A stretch of 64,000 bases of DNA, from assembly GCF_019457945.1 (NCBI RefSeq), contig NZ_JAHZSU010000001.1, positions 701,538-765,537 on the forward strand. Direction: 5' to 3'. The position numbers were made by a program, and so were the translations under genes. Each line of letters starts with the position of its first letter. Within the stretch, counting starts at the first letter, position 1. Source of the stretch: Ornithinimicrobium laminariae. Lineage in GTDB: Bacteria > Actinomycetota > Actinomycetes > Actinomycetales > Dermatophilaceae. Positions 16,193 to 23,680 of the stretch are shown one piece after another. Under the pieces are notes generated by a model, which did no database searches, was not told the DNA's origin, and saw only the letters and a program-made list of their open reading frames with translations.

Positions 16193-17719
16193 CTAAGTCA
16201 GCAGGCCGTCAGCAATCAGCCCACGCAGAACGGGCATGGCGGACGCTTTGGCCGCATCGGCGTCGACCTCTGTCAGCAAAGCGATCCCGCTAATCAATTG
16301 GTCGGGGGTCAGCTCTCCATCAAGCGCTGAAACCAGGCCCGCCATCACCGTGTCGAGTTGGATCGCCCGTCGCAGCCCTCCGCCTTGACGCAGGATGATC
16401 GCCGAAGGGTCGCTCTCGCCGGGGATAAACGTTCGCTCCTCCGTGACGTCACTAGCCACGCTCCATGGCACCGACAAAACCTCGGCATCGTCGTGATGGG
16501 CTAGCCAACTCCGAGCGCGCAAGCCTGCCAAGATCGTCGGACCGACTGGGCTCGCCACCTGATGACCAATGGCCTCAGCGGAGAACCAAGCGGGCCTGTC
16601 ATCGGCAGGCTTCTGCAGCGTGATGATGCCGAAGCCAATCTCTTCCACTCCGCGCTCGGCAAAGTCCGCCAACCAATCGACATAGACCTGCTCAAACTCA
16701 GCCGTGCCCGGGCGGTGTCCGCCATCGCGCGCCCACGTCTCGGCATACTCGGCAGTGTCTTGGGTTTGCCGCTGAATGATCCAAGCATCCAAGCCGCTGC
16801 CCTCGACCCACCCGCTCACTCGGGTTTGCCACTTGTCTCCCCCGCTGACGCCAGGGCCGGTCTCCCAGTTGCCCATCAGTTGCGCGATGCCGCCCGGCTT
16901 GAGGCGATCGGCCATGTTCTCGACCAGGTGCTGGACGATGCCGTCACCGACCATGCCGCCGTCTCGGTATTCATAGAGGGCAACACCGTCGCGCCGGGGA
17001 GTGATGACATAGGGCGGGTTGCTGACGACTAGGTCAAACTGCTCATCACCGACCGGCTCGAAGAGCGAGCCGAGCCGCAGGTCAAGGCTCAAGCCGCTGA
17101 GCGCTCCCGTGATTTGGGCGTATGCGAGAGCTCGCTGGGATAGGTCAGTCGCCACGATGCTCTGGGTATGCGCGGCAAGGTGGAGCGATTGCACGCCACA
17201 GCCGGTGCCAATGTCGAGTGCCTTCACCACGCCAGGCCTGGGCGTCCAGGAAGCCAAGGTGCTCGAAGCCCCACCAACACCCAGCACGTGACTTGTCGGA
17301 AGTGGCCCGTCGACGACGTTCTCCCCCAAGTCCGAGACGACCCACCACTGGCTGGTTTCCTCGCCGTAAGGGCGCAGGTCGCAGGTGCCAACGAACTGGC
17401 CATCGACGAGCAGGACCAGCCCTGCGTCGACCAACTCGTCAGCGCTGACCTGCGGCAAGGCCGTCTCCAGATCCTCACCCGCCACTGGGTCGTTGAAGAC
17501 CCACAGTCGGGCCAAGGTCGCGGCTGGTTGCGCGCTCTCGCGGACCTGACGAAGGGCCAACAAAGGCTGACCGCGATGCAACGCTGCGCTGGCACGATCG
17601 CCCAAAATCTCGTCCAGGCCATCAACCGTGTAATTGGCGGCAATCAAGCCGGCACGCAGCCGCGGCGCGACCTCAGCAGGGACTGTGGGCGGTGGGAACG
17701 AAGGCGTTTGATCTGACAC
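16193..17719 (-). CDS. HemK-like class I SAM-dependent methyltransferase
   Basis: 508 aa. The methyltransferase core is in the middle: motif I VKALDIGTGCGVQSLHLA (about 165-182), then VVSNPPYVITPRRD (about 230), the NPPY motif that in HemK/PrmC and other N-methyltransferases binds the planar nitrogen of Gln or adenine. An N-terminal region of about 150 residues resembles the accessory domain of actinobacterial proteins of this type, and the C-terminal roughly 150 residues form a second domain probably with a winged-helix character. The target (protein Gln, rRNA or DNA) is unresolved. An 8-bp inverted repeat (16182-16189 / 16198-16205) spans its stop codon. Confidence 0.8.
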   Translation of the reverse strand: MSDQTPSFPPPTVPAEVAPRLRAGLIAANYTVDGLDEILGDRASAALHRGQPLLALRQVRESAQPAATLARLWVFNDPVAGEDLETALPQVSADELVDAGLVLLVDGQFVGTCDLRPYGEETSQWWVVSDLGENVVDGPLPTSHVLGVGGASSTLASWTPRPGVVKALDIGTGCGVQSLHLAAHTQSIVATDLSQRALAYAQITGALSGLSLDLRLGSLFEPVGDEQFDLVVSNPPYVITPRRDGVALYEYRDGGMVGDGIVQHLVENMADRLKPGGIAQLMGNWETGPGVSGGDKWQTRVSGWVEGSGLDAWIIQRQTQDTAEYAETWARDGGHRPGTAEFEQVYVDWLADFAERGVEEIGFGIITLQKPADDRPAWFSAEAIGHQVASPVGPTILAGLRARSWLAHHDDAEVLSVPWSVASDVTEERTFIPGESDPSAIILRQGGGLRRAIQLDTVMAGLVSALDGELTPDQLISGIALLTEVDADAAKASAMPVLRGLIADGLLT

Positions 17720-17746
17720 CGGGCCAGACTATCGACTTCCCACTAG

Positions 17747-18240
17747 TCAGCCGCCGTGTGCCACCTCGTCGTATGCGATCTCACCGGCGACCATCGACTG
17801 CACTATGTGCCCCTCCGAGAGCGCGCGTGGTCCCTCTGACAACGGGTTGCGGTCCAACACAGCCGGGTCGGCGCGGCACCCCACGGCTAGATTCCCGGCA
17901 TCAGACACCCATCCGCAGGCTCACGCTGCCGACCGGGTGGCGTGCTCAATGGATCTAGCCACCGAGAGCGCAAACTCGGGCACGTTGGGTGGCAGGTCTG
18001 GCTCGAAGGCTGACCGGCGCATGCTCGCAATCCACAGGTTCGCCAAAGCTGAGTGCGGAGCAGTGGGCGTGTCCGTGCCAAACGCGAACTCGGCGCCCGC
18101 CTCCATGCACTCGGGCCAGGCAAACCCTCGCTGGCCCGCTCTTCGCCCAATACCTTGGTCCATGTCGGCAAGATGAAGGGGTCTGAGTGAACTGGCTGCG
18201 TGGAGGCCACCACACCTAAAGCCGCCAGTCGTGCTGCTGT
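17747..18240 (-). pseudogene. Amidohydrolase (YtcJ-like) 3' remnant
   Basis: The minus strand encodes the C-terminal third of an imidazolone-propionase/YtcJ-type amidohydrolase in pieces. Order along the protein: ETAARLAALGVVASTQPVH then DPFILPTWTKVLGEERASEG in one frame, GFAWPECMEAGAEFAFGTD and TAPHSALANLWIASMRRSA in a second, then after an in-frame TGA at 17921-17923 (where a Trp is usual) GNLAVGCRADPAVLDRNPL and SMVAGEIAYDEVAHGG to a stop at 17747-17749. A one-base deletion near 18124 explains the frame change. The N-terminal two-thirds, with the metal-binding His-x-His, are missing. The break is near 18240, where recombinase-like coding begins on the other strand. Confidence 0.75.
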
Positions 18241-18340
18241 CTCTGAACGGGTCCGGGGCGGGGTCGCGAAGTCGGTCGTCGCCCGCGATCTCGGCGCGAG
18301 CCGGTCGACGCTGTACGCGGCGCTGGATGGCACGGGTCGG
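18241..18340 (+). pseudogene. Serine recombinase C-terminal DNA-binding remnant
   Basis: The plus strand reads SERVRGGVAKSVVARDLGAS then RSTLYAALDG, which matches the C-terminal helix-turn-helix of resolvase/invertase serine recombinases (pattern VRxG-xxxxxVARxLGxSRxTLYxAL). The catalytic N-terminal domain is absent and no start codon with a ribosome-binding site is associated. It lies exactly between the broken amidohydrolase and the unknown two-gene cassette, so it probably marks an old insertion or excision point. The fragment is short, so the assignment is moderate. Confidence 0.5.
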
Positions 18341-18346
18341 AATGCG

Positions 18347-18835
18347 TCAATGCGAGGAGTCGGGAAGCGAGAAGAGCGCTCCGTCTTGGTTAAGAGGCTC
18401 GGTCGGGATCTCTCCGCGCTCCATCGCGTGCATGTACAGCTTGGCGCGTAGCTCTCGCTCCTCGGGCTTCGGCAAGCCTCTGAAATCGACAAAGCAGTGT
18501 CCAGGGGCTCGACTTTCGTCGTTCGCGATCGGGCAGTCGGAGTCATCGACCACGACGCTTCCCGACTGGATGACCTCGCCTACTGATACTCCATAGACGG
18601 CTTCCGAAGGCTTTCGAGCGTTTGCGGAGTGCCAATCGCGCGCTTCCTGCGCAGTAACGATCAAGGAGCGCGAATAGGACGGCTTGCCTGCATCCGCAGT
18701 ACTTGGCCCGAACGCTGAGGTCGCCACTTGCCGACCGTCTCTGAGTAGATGCGGTGTGATTTGCCGGTAGCCGATTTCTTCGAGCTCGCCGACGAGCTGC
18801 TCGCCCTCTTTCAACTCAACCTGCACATCGGTCAT
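18347..18835 (-). CDS. Hypothetical protein, second gene of two-gene cassette
   Basis: 162 aa, no recognised family. It is acidic at both ends, with a central beta-rich region (RQVATSAFGPSTADAG, SRSLIVTAQEARDWH, VYGVSVGEVIQSGSVVVDD) and a segment GHCFVDFRGLPKPEERELR followed by a helix (AKLYMHAMERGEI). It has no signal peptide or membrane helix. Its ATG overlaps the TGA of the 386-aa gene by four bases, so the two are translated together and probably act together. By position it could be a toxin, effector or immunity partner, but nothing in the sequence proves a role. Its 3' end abuts the recombinase remnant. Confidence 0.7.
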   Translation of the reverse strand: MTDVQVELKEGEQLVGELEEIGYRQITPHLLRDGRQVATSAFGPSTADAGKPSYSRSLIVTAQEARDWHSANARKPSEAVYGVSVGEVIQSGSVVVDDSDCPIANDESRAPGHCFVDFRGLPKPEERELRAKLYMHAMERGEIPTEPLNQDGALFSLPDSSH

Positions 18836-19992
18836 GCTCTGACCGCCTTCACGAACTCAACTGCGAATGCGAGGTTGTCACCAAAAGAGTGCTCACCCCG
18901 GGGTTCCCCTGCGGTGAGTGAGAACGTCTCGAAACTCCCGTCTTCCAGGAACTCGACGCTCACAACCCGCTGACTGCTCCCCCATTCAAGAAGAATGCCG
19001 CCCTCCGGTGTGGGGAACACTCCCGGTCGCTCAATGTCGGCCTCGGTGATCGCGCGGAGAACCGTCTGCGCTGCGTCCAGCGCTACTGGGGAAATCTGCT
19101 CAGCACCTGCCCCGTCCCAGTCTGGTCGAAGCGCGGTGAACGTCGCGAGACGATGCCCCCACTCGGTGTCGTCGAATTGAACCTGCTCGACACTTGTGGT
19201 TTGCCAGAAGCGGAAAAGCTCGTCGTTCTTAGTCTGTAGCTCTCCGGTAACTCGCGTGAGTGGGCCTTCGGCCGCGTCGTTCACGACCTTCCGGAGGTCG
19301 TCGAGGAGCTCGGGGCTGCTCTTGTAATGCCCGGTTAACTGCTGACCACCCTGCAAAGTAAACCGGTAGGTCATCCTGTCTGTGTCGAGCGCCGTGATCT
19401 TCCCTACGAGGCTCTCATCGCTCTTCTGAAGGGCAAATGTGTCTAGCTCAGAGCTGGGCGCGAGAAGGAAATCTTCGGGCGTCAAGAGCGCGCCAACAGC
19501 TTCATCTCGGGTCTCTATCGAGATTGTTATCGGCGACGAGCCCGGCGCGTCTGGGTAGTATTCGATCGTCTGTCCCGGCTTCAGTGTGCTGCCGATCTCG
19601 GCAACAGTAGATCGGAACGCATAGGACTTTTCTTCTGAGAGCGAAGGCAGGTCGGGAATCTCGGTTCCCGAGTATGCAGCTACCAGGACGGAATCGGCGA
19701 CATCCTGGGCTTCGAGCTGGTATTCAACATAGGTTTGGTGCTGCTCGAACGCGAGGAAGATGTCGGCGCTGCCTTCGTCAATACGGTCGATCGTCAGACT
19801 GACGGAGTTCCACAGGTCAGACGGGACGTCCTCGTTTGGATGCTCTTGCTTCCACTCGGCCTCCGCCGCGATACGAACGATGTCCTGGTACTTCTGCAAC
19901 TCGACGAGTGAATCGACGGGAAGACGACCGCCATCGAAGCGCGCACCTGTCAAGCGAACACGCTTGAACCCGGGTCGCTCTTGATTTTCCAC
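18832..19992 (-). CDS. Hypothetical protein, first gene of two-gene cassette
   Basis: 386 aa, function unknown. Three regions are visible: an N-terminal domain (about 8-85) with FDGGRLPVDSLVELQKYQD and a conserved-looking IDEGSADI, which I recall as a recurring pattern in uncharacterised bacterial proteins; a central beta-rich part (about 190-275; LVGKITALDTDRMTYRFTL); and a C-terminal domain (about 285-386) with LRPDWDGAGAEQISPVALDA and VFPTPEGGILLEW, another recurring but unnamed module. There are no membrane helices. The GTG start at 19992 has a -10 hexamer TAGGAT (20004-19999) ending six bases upstream, so a leaderless transcript is likely. It leads an operon with the 162-aa gene. Confidence 0.72.
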   Translation of the reverse strand: MENQERPGFKRVRLTGARFDGGRLPVDSLVELQKYQDIVRIAAEAEWKQEHPNEDVPSDLWNSVSLTIDRIDEGSADIFLAFEQHQTYVEYQLEAQDVADSVLVAAYSGTEIPDLPSLSEEKSYAFRSTVAEIGSTLKPGQTIEYYPDAPGSSPITISIETRDEAVGALLTPEDFLLAPSSELDTFALQKSDESLVGKITALDTDRMTYRFTLQGGQQLTGHYKSSPELLDDLRKVVNDAAEGPLTRVTGELQTKNDELFRFWQTTSVEQVQFDDTEWGHRLATFTALRPDWDGAGAEQISPVALDAAQTVLRAITEADIERPGVFPTPEGGILLEWGSSQRVVSVEFLEDGSFETFSLTAGEPRGEHSFGDNLAFAVEFVKAVRA

Positions 19993-19998
19993 AGTCTC

Positions 19999-20004
19999 AT
20001 CCTA
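19999..20004 (-). promoter_or_regulatory. -10 element of the two-gene cassette, leaderless start
   Basis: TAGGAT on the minus strand, six bases before the GTG start codon at 19992, which is the spacing expected if transcription starts on the initiation codon. No clear -35 is visible 16-18 bp further upstream. Confidence 0.4.
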
Positions 20005-20058
20005 GCCGAGGTCTGCTGCACCGATCAGGTTCGACTCGGCTGTGGTGGCGCTTTCAGC

Positions 20059-20082
20059 GGTGGGCGGCCGGGGCCGCCCACC
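20059..20082. repeat. Perfect GC-rich inverted repeat (hairpin)
   Basis: GGTGGGCGGCC (20059-20069), a 2-base centre GG, and GGCCGCCCACC (20072-20082): an 11-bp perfect arm on each side. It lies between the divergent two-gene cassette and the small-gene pair. No T-tract follows on either strand, so it may be an actinobacterial-type terminator, an operator or a recombination-related site. Confidence 0.55.
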
Positions 20083-20111
20083 ACGAGGGTTTGTGAGGGG
20101 AGGTGAGCACC

Positions 20112-20270
20112 TTGGAAGAGCATGAGTGCGAGTGGTGCGACTCCTTGGCGGCCTTCGAGTTGGTCGCCGACTGGCACTCGTTCTTGGCATGCGAGGCGCA
20201 CGACGTACCGCTGTCAGAAGACCCCGTCGCCCACGGGGTGATCATCCACGAGATCGTCGACAGGCGATAG
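20112..20270 (+). CDS. Very small hypothetical protein with CxxC motif
   Basis: 52 aa from a TTG at 20112, chosen because GGAGG (20099-20103) lies eight bases upstream; a GTG at 20103 would overlap that ribosome-binding site. The protein is acidic and begins EEHECEWCDSLAAFELVADW, with a CEWC pair and a third Cys in FLACEAHD, so metal binding is possible. I recognise no family. The next small gene starts 15 bases after its stop with its own AAGGAG, so the two form an operon. Such small acidic genes are frequent in prophage or plasmid cargo. Confidence 0.5.
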   Translation: MEEHECEWCDSLAAFELVADWHSFLACEAHDVPLSEDPVAHGVIIHEIVDRR

Positions 20271-20285
20271 GCAAGGAGCAAGACC

Positions 20286-20513
20286 ATGGATCAGCAGAGG
20301 AAGCCGGACGAAGATCGGGTGAAGCAGATACGCCGACTCATGTCGGAAGGCGGCGACCGCGCCGTAGAGAAGCGCTTCGGCCCAGAAGCAACGAGCAGCG
20401 AGGAGTACAAGGAGGCGCAGCGGCGCAACGAGCAGCAGATGCCACACCGTCAGCCGGAGAAGGTGGCTGTCGAACAGGACACGCCTGCGAGCAGTCCGAG
20501 CGCGAGCGGGTGA
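20286..20513 (+). CDS. Small hypothetical hydrophilic protein
   Basis: 75 aa. The ATG at 20286 is preceded by AAGGAG (20273-20278) at seven bases. It is highly charged and Gln/Glu/Arg-rich (RKPDEDRVKQIRRLMSEGG, EEYKEAQRRNEQQM), probably largely helical or disordered, with no Cys, signal peptide or membrane segment. It is the second gene of the small pair. No family recognised. The strong ribosome-binding sites in front of both members argue that these are real genes and not chance frames. Confidence 0.55.
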   Translation: MDQQRKPDEDRVKQIRRLMSEGGDRAVEKRFGPEATSSEEYKEAQRRNEQQMPHRQPEKVAVEQDTPASSPSASG

Positions 20514-20565
20514 TCAGGCCCGTAAGCAGCAGGAGCGTGAGCGCGGAACGTCCCCGAGACGCTGA

Positions 20566-20715
20566 TTTCGCGCAAGAGAAGACCCCCGGAACCTTCGGCT
20601 CCGAAAAGGCGCCCCGTTTCTAGCGCGAACACTGTCGGACCTGGAGCGCAGCGACGCTGACGTGGCGATCTTTGAAAGCTCTCTTGAGGCGGTTTTGGTC
20701 GCCCTCACCGGTTGA
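20566..20715 (+). pseudogene. Possible coding remnant without start
   Basis: A 49-codon open stretch ending in TGA at 20713-20715 reads like a natural protein C-terminus (RNLRLRKGAPFLARTLSDLE, then DADVAIFESSLEAVLVALTG) but has an in-frame stop directly before it and no start codon or ribosome-binding site. It may be the tail of a gene lost during island rearrangement. No family recognised; it could also be chance. Confidence 0.25.
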
Positions 20716-20786
20716 GATCCTCCCGGCTCATCTGATGCGCCACCCGGGCGCGGACTGCGCATGTCAGTGCTGCCGCCTAGGCTGGG

Positions 20787-23105
20787 ATGCAAATGACAGA
20801 AGCAAAGTTTGACCCGCTGCAGGTGCTTGAACACCTAGCTCGCGGTGACCGCGGCGAACGGCTCGTGCATACCCATGTGGTCCCGGCCCGTGAGGCGCGA
20901 TTGGCTGAATGGCCCGCCTGGGTGCCGGCCCCGCTGTATGCCGCGTGGGCCGGCGAAGGCATCACCCACTTGTGGAGTCACCAACGAGCCGTGGCCGACT
21001 TCGCGTGGGCCGGGCAACACGTAGTCGTGGCGACCGGAACCGCGTCGGGGAAGTCGCTCGGCTATCAAACGCCGGTGCTCTCAGCCCTGCACGATGGCCT
21101 CGACTCCCCCACCGGGCGAGGCGCCACCGCTCTGTACCTGTCACCGACGAAAGCTCTGGCCGGAGATCAAGAAGCGAACCTGCGAGCGCTCGGTATCCCC
21201 GGCATTCGCGTCGCCACCTACGACGGTGACACCCCCACGGATGAGCGCCGGTGGATCCGCGAACACGCACACTACGTGCTGACCAACCCCGACCTGTTGC
21301 ACTACTCGTTGCTGCCCGGCCACGAACGCTGGGCACCCTTCCTACGCAAACTTCGGTATGTGGTGGTCGACGAATGCCACATCTACCGCGGGGTGTTCGG
21401 CACGCACGTCAGCGCTGTGCTGCGACGGTTGATGCGAGTGGCTGCGCGTTATGGCGCGTACCCCACGGTGGTGATGGCCTCAGCGACAGTCGCTGACCCC
21501 GCCGATCACGCGACGCGCCTGCTGGGCCAACCGGTCACTGCGGTCACCGCCGATGGCTCACCTCGCGGCTCGGCGACCTACGTCTTGTGGGAGCCACCGT
21601 TAGTTGATGACGGCGTGCGTCGAAGCGCCGTCGCTGAGAGCGCTGGCCTGCTCTCTGACTTGGTGAGCCGCGATGTGCAGACCGTTGCATTTGCTCGATC
21701 CCGAGTCGGCGTCGAGATCGTGGCAGAGATGGCCCGGCACACCCTCGAATCCGTCGATCCCGACCGCGCCCGCCAGGTCGCTGGCTATCGCGGTGGCTAC
21801 CTGCCCGAGGAACGCCGCGACCTCGAAGCGGCCCTGCGGACCCGCGACCTGTTGGGTCTCTCCGCGACCACCGCGCTGGAGTTGGGCATCGACATTGCCG
21901 GGCTCGACGCAGTCCTTATTGCTGGCTGGCCTGGCACGTTGGCCTCGTTTTGGCAGCAGGCCGGGCGGGCCGGTCGATCCGGCACGGCTTCACTAGCGAT
22001 CCTGGTCGCTGGCGATGACCCACTGGATCAATACATGCTGCACCACCCCGAGCGAGTCTTTGAGCGGCCAGTCGAGGCCAGCGTTTTTGACCCCGAGAAC
22101 CCGTTCATCCTGACTCCACACCTAGCCGCGGCAGCAGCCGAGATGCCGCTCACCGCTGAAGACACTCGGTGGTTTGGTGGGCGCGTCCCAGAACTGGCAG
22201 ACGCACTGGTGCGCGGCGGAGTGCTGCGCAAACGCCCTGGTGGCTGGTTTTGGGCCCGCATCGACCGGGCCGCGGACCACGTGCAACTACGCAGCGCTGG
22301 TGAGCCCGTGCAGATCGTCGAAACTCGCACGGGCAGGATCTTGGGCACCGTCGATGGCGCCCGAGCCCACACCACCGTGCACACCGGCGCGGTGTATCTC
22401 CATCAAGGCCAGTCGTATGTCATCACTGACCTTGATCTTGAAGGCAGCAGTGCGATGGCTACCCCGGGCGACCCCGGCTGGAGCACTCAAGCCCTCAGCA
22501 ACAGCACCTTCACCATCTTGGGCTCCGACGCCACAATGCAGTGGGGCCCAGCCGACATCAACTGGGGCCGGGTAGAGGTCACCAACCAGGTCACGTCCTT
22601 CCTTCGGCGCCTGCCCAGCGGTGAAGTCATCGGTGAACACCCGCTCGATTTGCCACCAACAACGCTCAAAACTCAAGCAGTGTGGTGGACCTTAGCCGAG
22701 GACGAACTAGCACTCGCTGGAGTCGGTGAGGCCAACATACCTGGGGCTTTGCACGCCGCTGAGCACGCATCGATCGGGCTGCTACCCCTGCTGTCGACCA
22801 GTGACCGGTGGGACATCGGCGGTGTCTCCACAGCCCTACATCCGGACACGGGCCTGCCCACGGTGATGGTCTATGACGGGTATGCCGGGGGCGCAGGCAT
22901 CACCAAACGAGGATTCGAGGTGATGGCGACCTGGATCACCGCGACCCGCGATGCCATTGAGGACTGCCCTTGCGCCTCAGGCTGCCCCTCGTGTGTGCAG
23001 TCCCCCAAATGCGGCAACGGCAATGAGCCACTAGACAAGCGCCTGGCATCCGCGGCCCTTTCCCACCTGCTCAATGGCGCGGCCAACCCTGAGAATCTCC
23101 GGTAA
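20787..23105 (+). CDS. DEAD/DEAH-box helicase, MrfA/YprA-like with DUF1998
   Basis: 772 aa superfamily 2 helicase. The Q-like region HLWSHQRAVADFAW precedes Walker A ATGTASGKS (about 82-90), then YLSPTKALAGDQ (Ia), VVVDECHIYRG (motif II, DECH), MASATVADP (III), VAFARSRVGVEIVAE (IV), GLSATTALELGIDIAGLDAV (V) and QQAGRAGRSG (VI). The C-terminal domain carries four Cys, CPCASGCPSC followed by a further C in SPKCGNG (about 727-745), as in DUF1998/MrfA proteins that act in DNA repair such as mitomycin crosslink removal. The ATG start at 20787 has only a weak ribosome-binding site. Confidence 0.9.
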   Translation: MQMTEAKFDPLQVLEHLARGDRGERLVHTHVVPAREARLAEWPAWVPAPLYAAWAGEGITHLWSHQRAVADFAWAGQHVVVATGTASGKSLGYQTPVLSALHDGLDSPTGRGATALYLSPTKALAGDQEANLRALGIPGIRVATYDGDTPTDERRWIREHAHYVLTNPDLLHYSLLPGHERWAPFLRKLRYVVVDECHIYRGVFGTHVSAVLRRLMRVAARYGAYPTVVMASATVADPADHATRLLGQPVTAVTADGSPRGSATYVLWEPPLVDDGVRRSAVAESAGLLSDLVSRDVQTVAFARSRVGVEIVAEMARHTLESVDPDRARQVAGYRGGYLPEERRDLEAALRTRDLLGLSATTALELGIDIAGLDAVLIAGWPGTLASFWQQAGRAGRSGTASLAILVAGDDPLDQYMLHHPERVFERPVEASVFDPENPFILTPHLAAAAAEMPLTAEDTRWFGGRVPELADALVRGGVLRKRPGGWFWARIDRAADHVQLRSAGEPVQIVETRTGRILGTVDGARAHTTVHTGAVYLHQGQSYVITDLDLEGSSAMATPGDPGWSTQALSNSTFTILGSDATMQWGPADINWGRVEVTNQVTSFLRRLPSGEVIGEHPLDLPPTTLKTQAVWWTLAEDELALAGVGEANIPGALHAAEHASIGLLPLLSTSDRWDIGGVSTALHPDTGLPTVMVYDGYAGGAGITKRGFEVMATWITATRDAIEDCPCASGCPSCVQSPKCGNGNEPLDKRLASAALSHLLNGAANPENLR

Positions 23106-23184
23106 AGTTCTACGGAAATGGTTCGTTGCCAGGCGGAGCCCTGAATACGCACTCGCCCTCCTTATTCGCCTGGAAAGGCTCGTG

Positions 23185-23601
23185 ATGTTCGCCGTCGGAC
23201 TCATCCTCATTATCTTGGCCATCATTGTGATCGCCTACGTTATTTTTGCCACTCGCGACCTTGAGGTCCTCACTGTTGACTGGGGCATCGTCCAGACCGA
23301 CCTCAGCCCCCTGCAGTTGTTCTTCCTGGGCGCGGTGACCGTGCTGGTCTTGAGCATCGGCAGCGGCATGCTTGGGGTTGGCCTGAAGCGTGCCGGCGCC
23401 AAGCGCGCCGAGGTCAAGCGTCTGCGCAAGGAAGTTAAGGCGCAAGACCCCGACGCGAAGCAGCCGACCAAGAAGGAACTCAAGGCAGCCGCCAAGCGGG
23501 GCGAAGATATTTCGCCCAAGCAGACACCTGCCCAGCCCGAAACGCAGCAGTTCCCGAAGCAGGACGGCAACACTCCTCCGCCTCCGCCGCCCAACTACTG
23601 A
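23185..23601 (+). CDS. LapA-like small membrane protein
   Basis: 138 aa from ATG 23185 (GTG at 23182 adjacent), with GGAAAGG (23172-23178) upstream; the frame is open further back into the helicase gene but that part is overlap. Two hydrophobic segments (LILIILAIIVIAYVIFA and LFFLGAVTVLVLSIGSGML) separated by a short WGIVQTDLSPLQ loop are the LapA/DUF1049 arrangement. A basic helix (AKRAEVKRLRKEVKAQ) and a Pro-rich tail ending in six Pro follow. It is probably an inner-membrane protein with a cytoplasmic tail, role unknown. Confidence 0.72.
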   Translation: MFAVGLILIILAIIVIAYVIFATRDLEVLTVDWGIVQTDLSPLQLFFLGAVTVLVLSIGSGMLGVGLKRAGAKRAEVKRLRKEVKAQDPDAKQPTKKELKAAAKRGEDISPKQTPAQPETQQFPKQDGNTPPPPPPNY

Positions 23602-23630
23602 GGCGCAGCGACAGGCTAGGACTTAACAAT

Positions 23631-23665
23631 CCGCGAGCGATCGGCATCTTGCCGGACGCTCGCGG
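23631..23665 (+). terminator. Hairpin terminator-like structure
   Basis: CCGCGAGCG (23631-23639) pairs with CGCTCGCGG (23657-23665); inside lies a second 5-bp stem CGGCA/TGCCG (23642-23646 / 23650-23654). There is no T-tract. Position after the LapA-like gene fits a terminator in a GC-rich genome. Confidence 0.45.
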
Positions 23666-23680
23666 TGTACGTTCTCCCAC

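Noticed and set aside
20126..20623. 165-codon plus-strand frame overlapping the two small genes
   Set aside because: Arg-rich composition typical of a shadow frame; the alternative frames have strong ribosome-binding sites and plausible protein composition.
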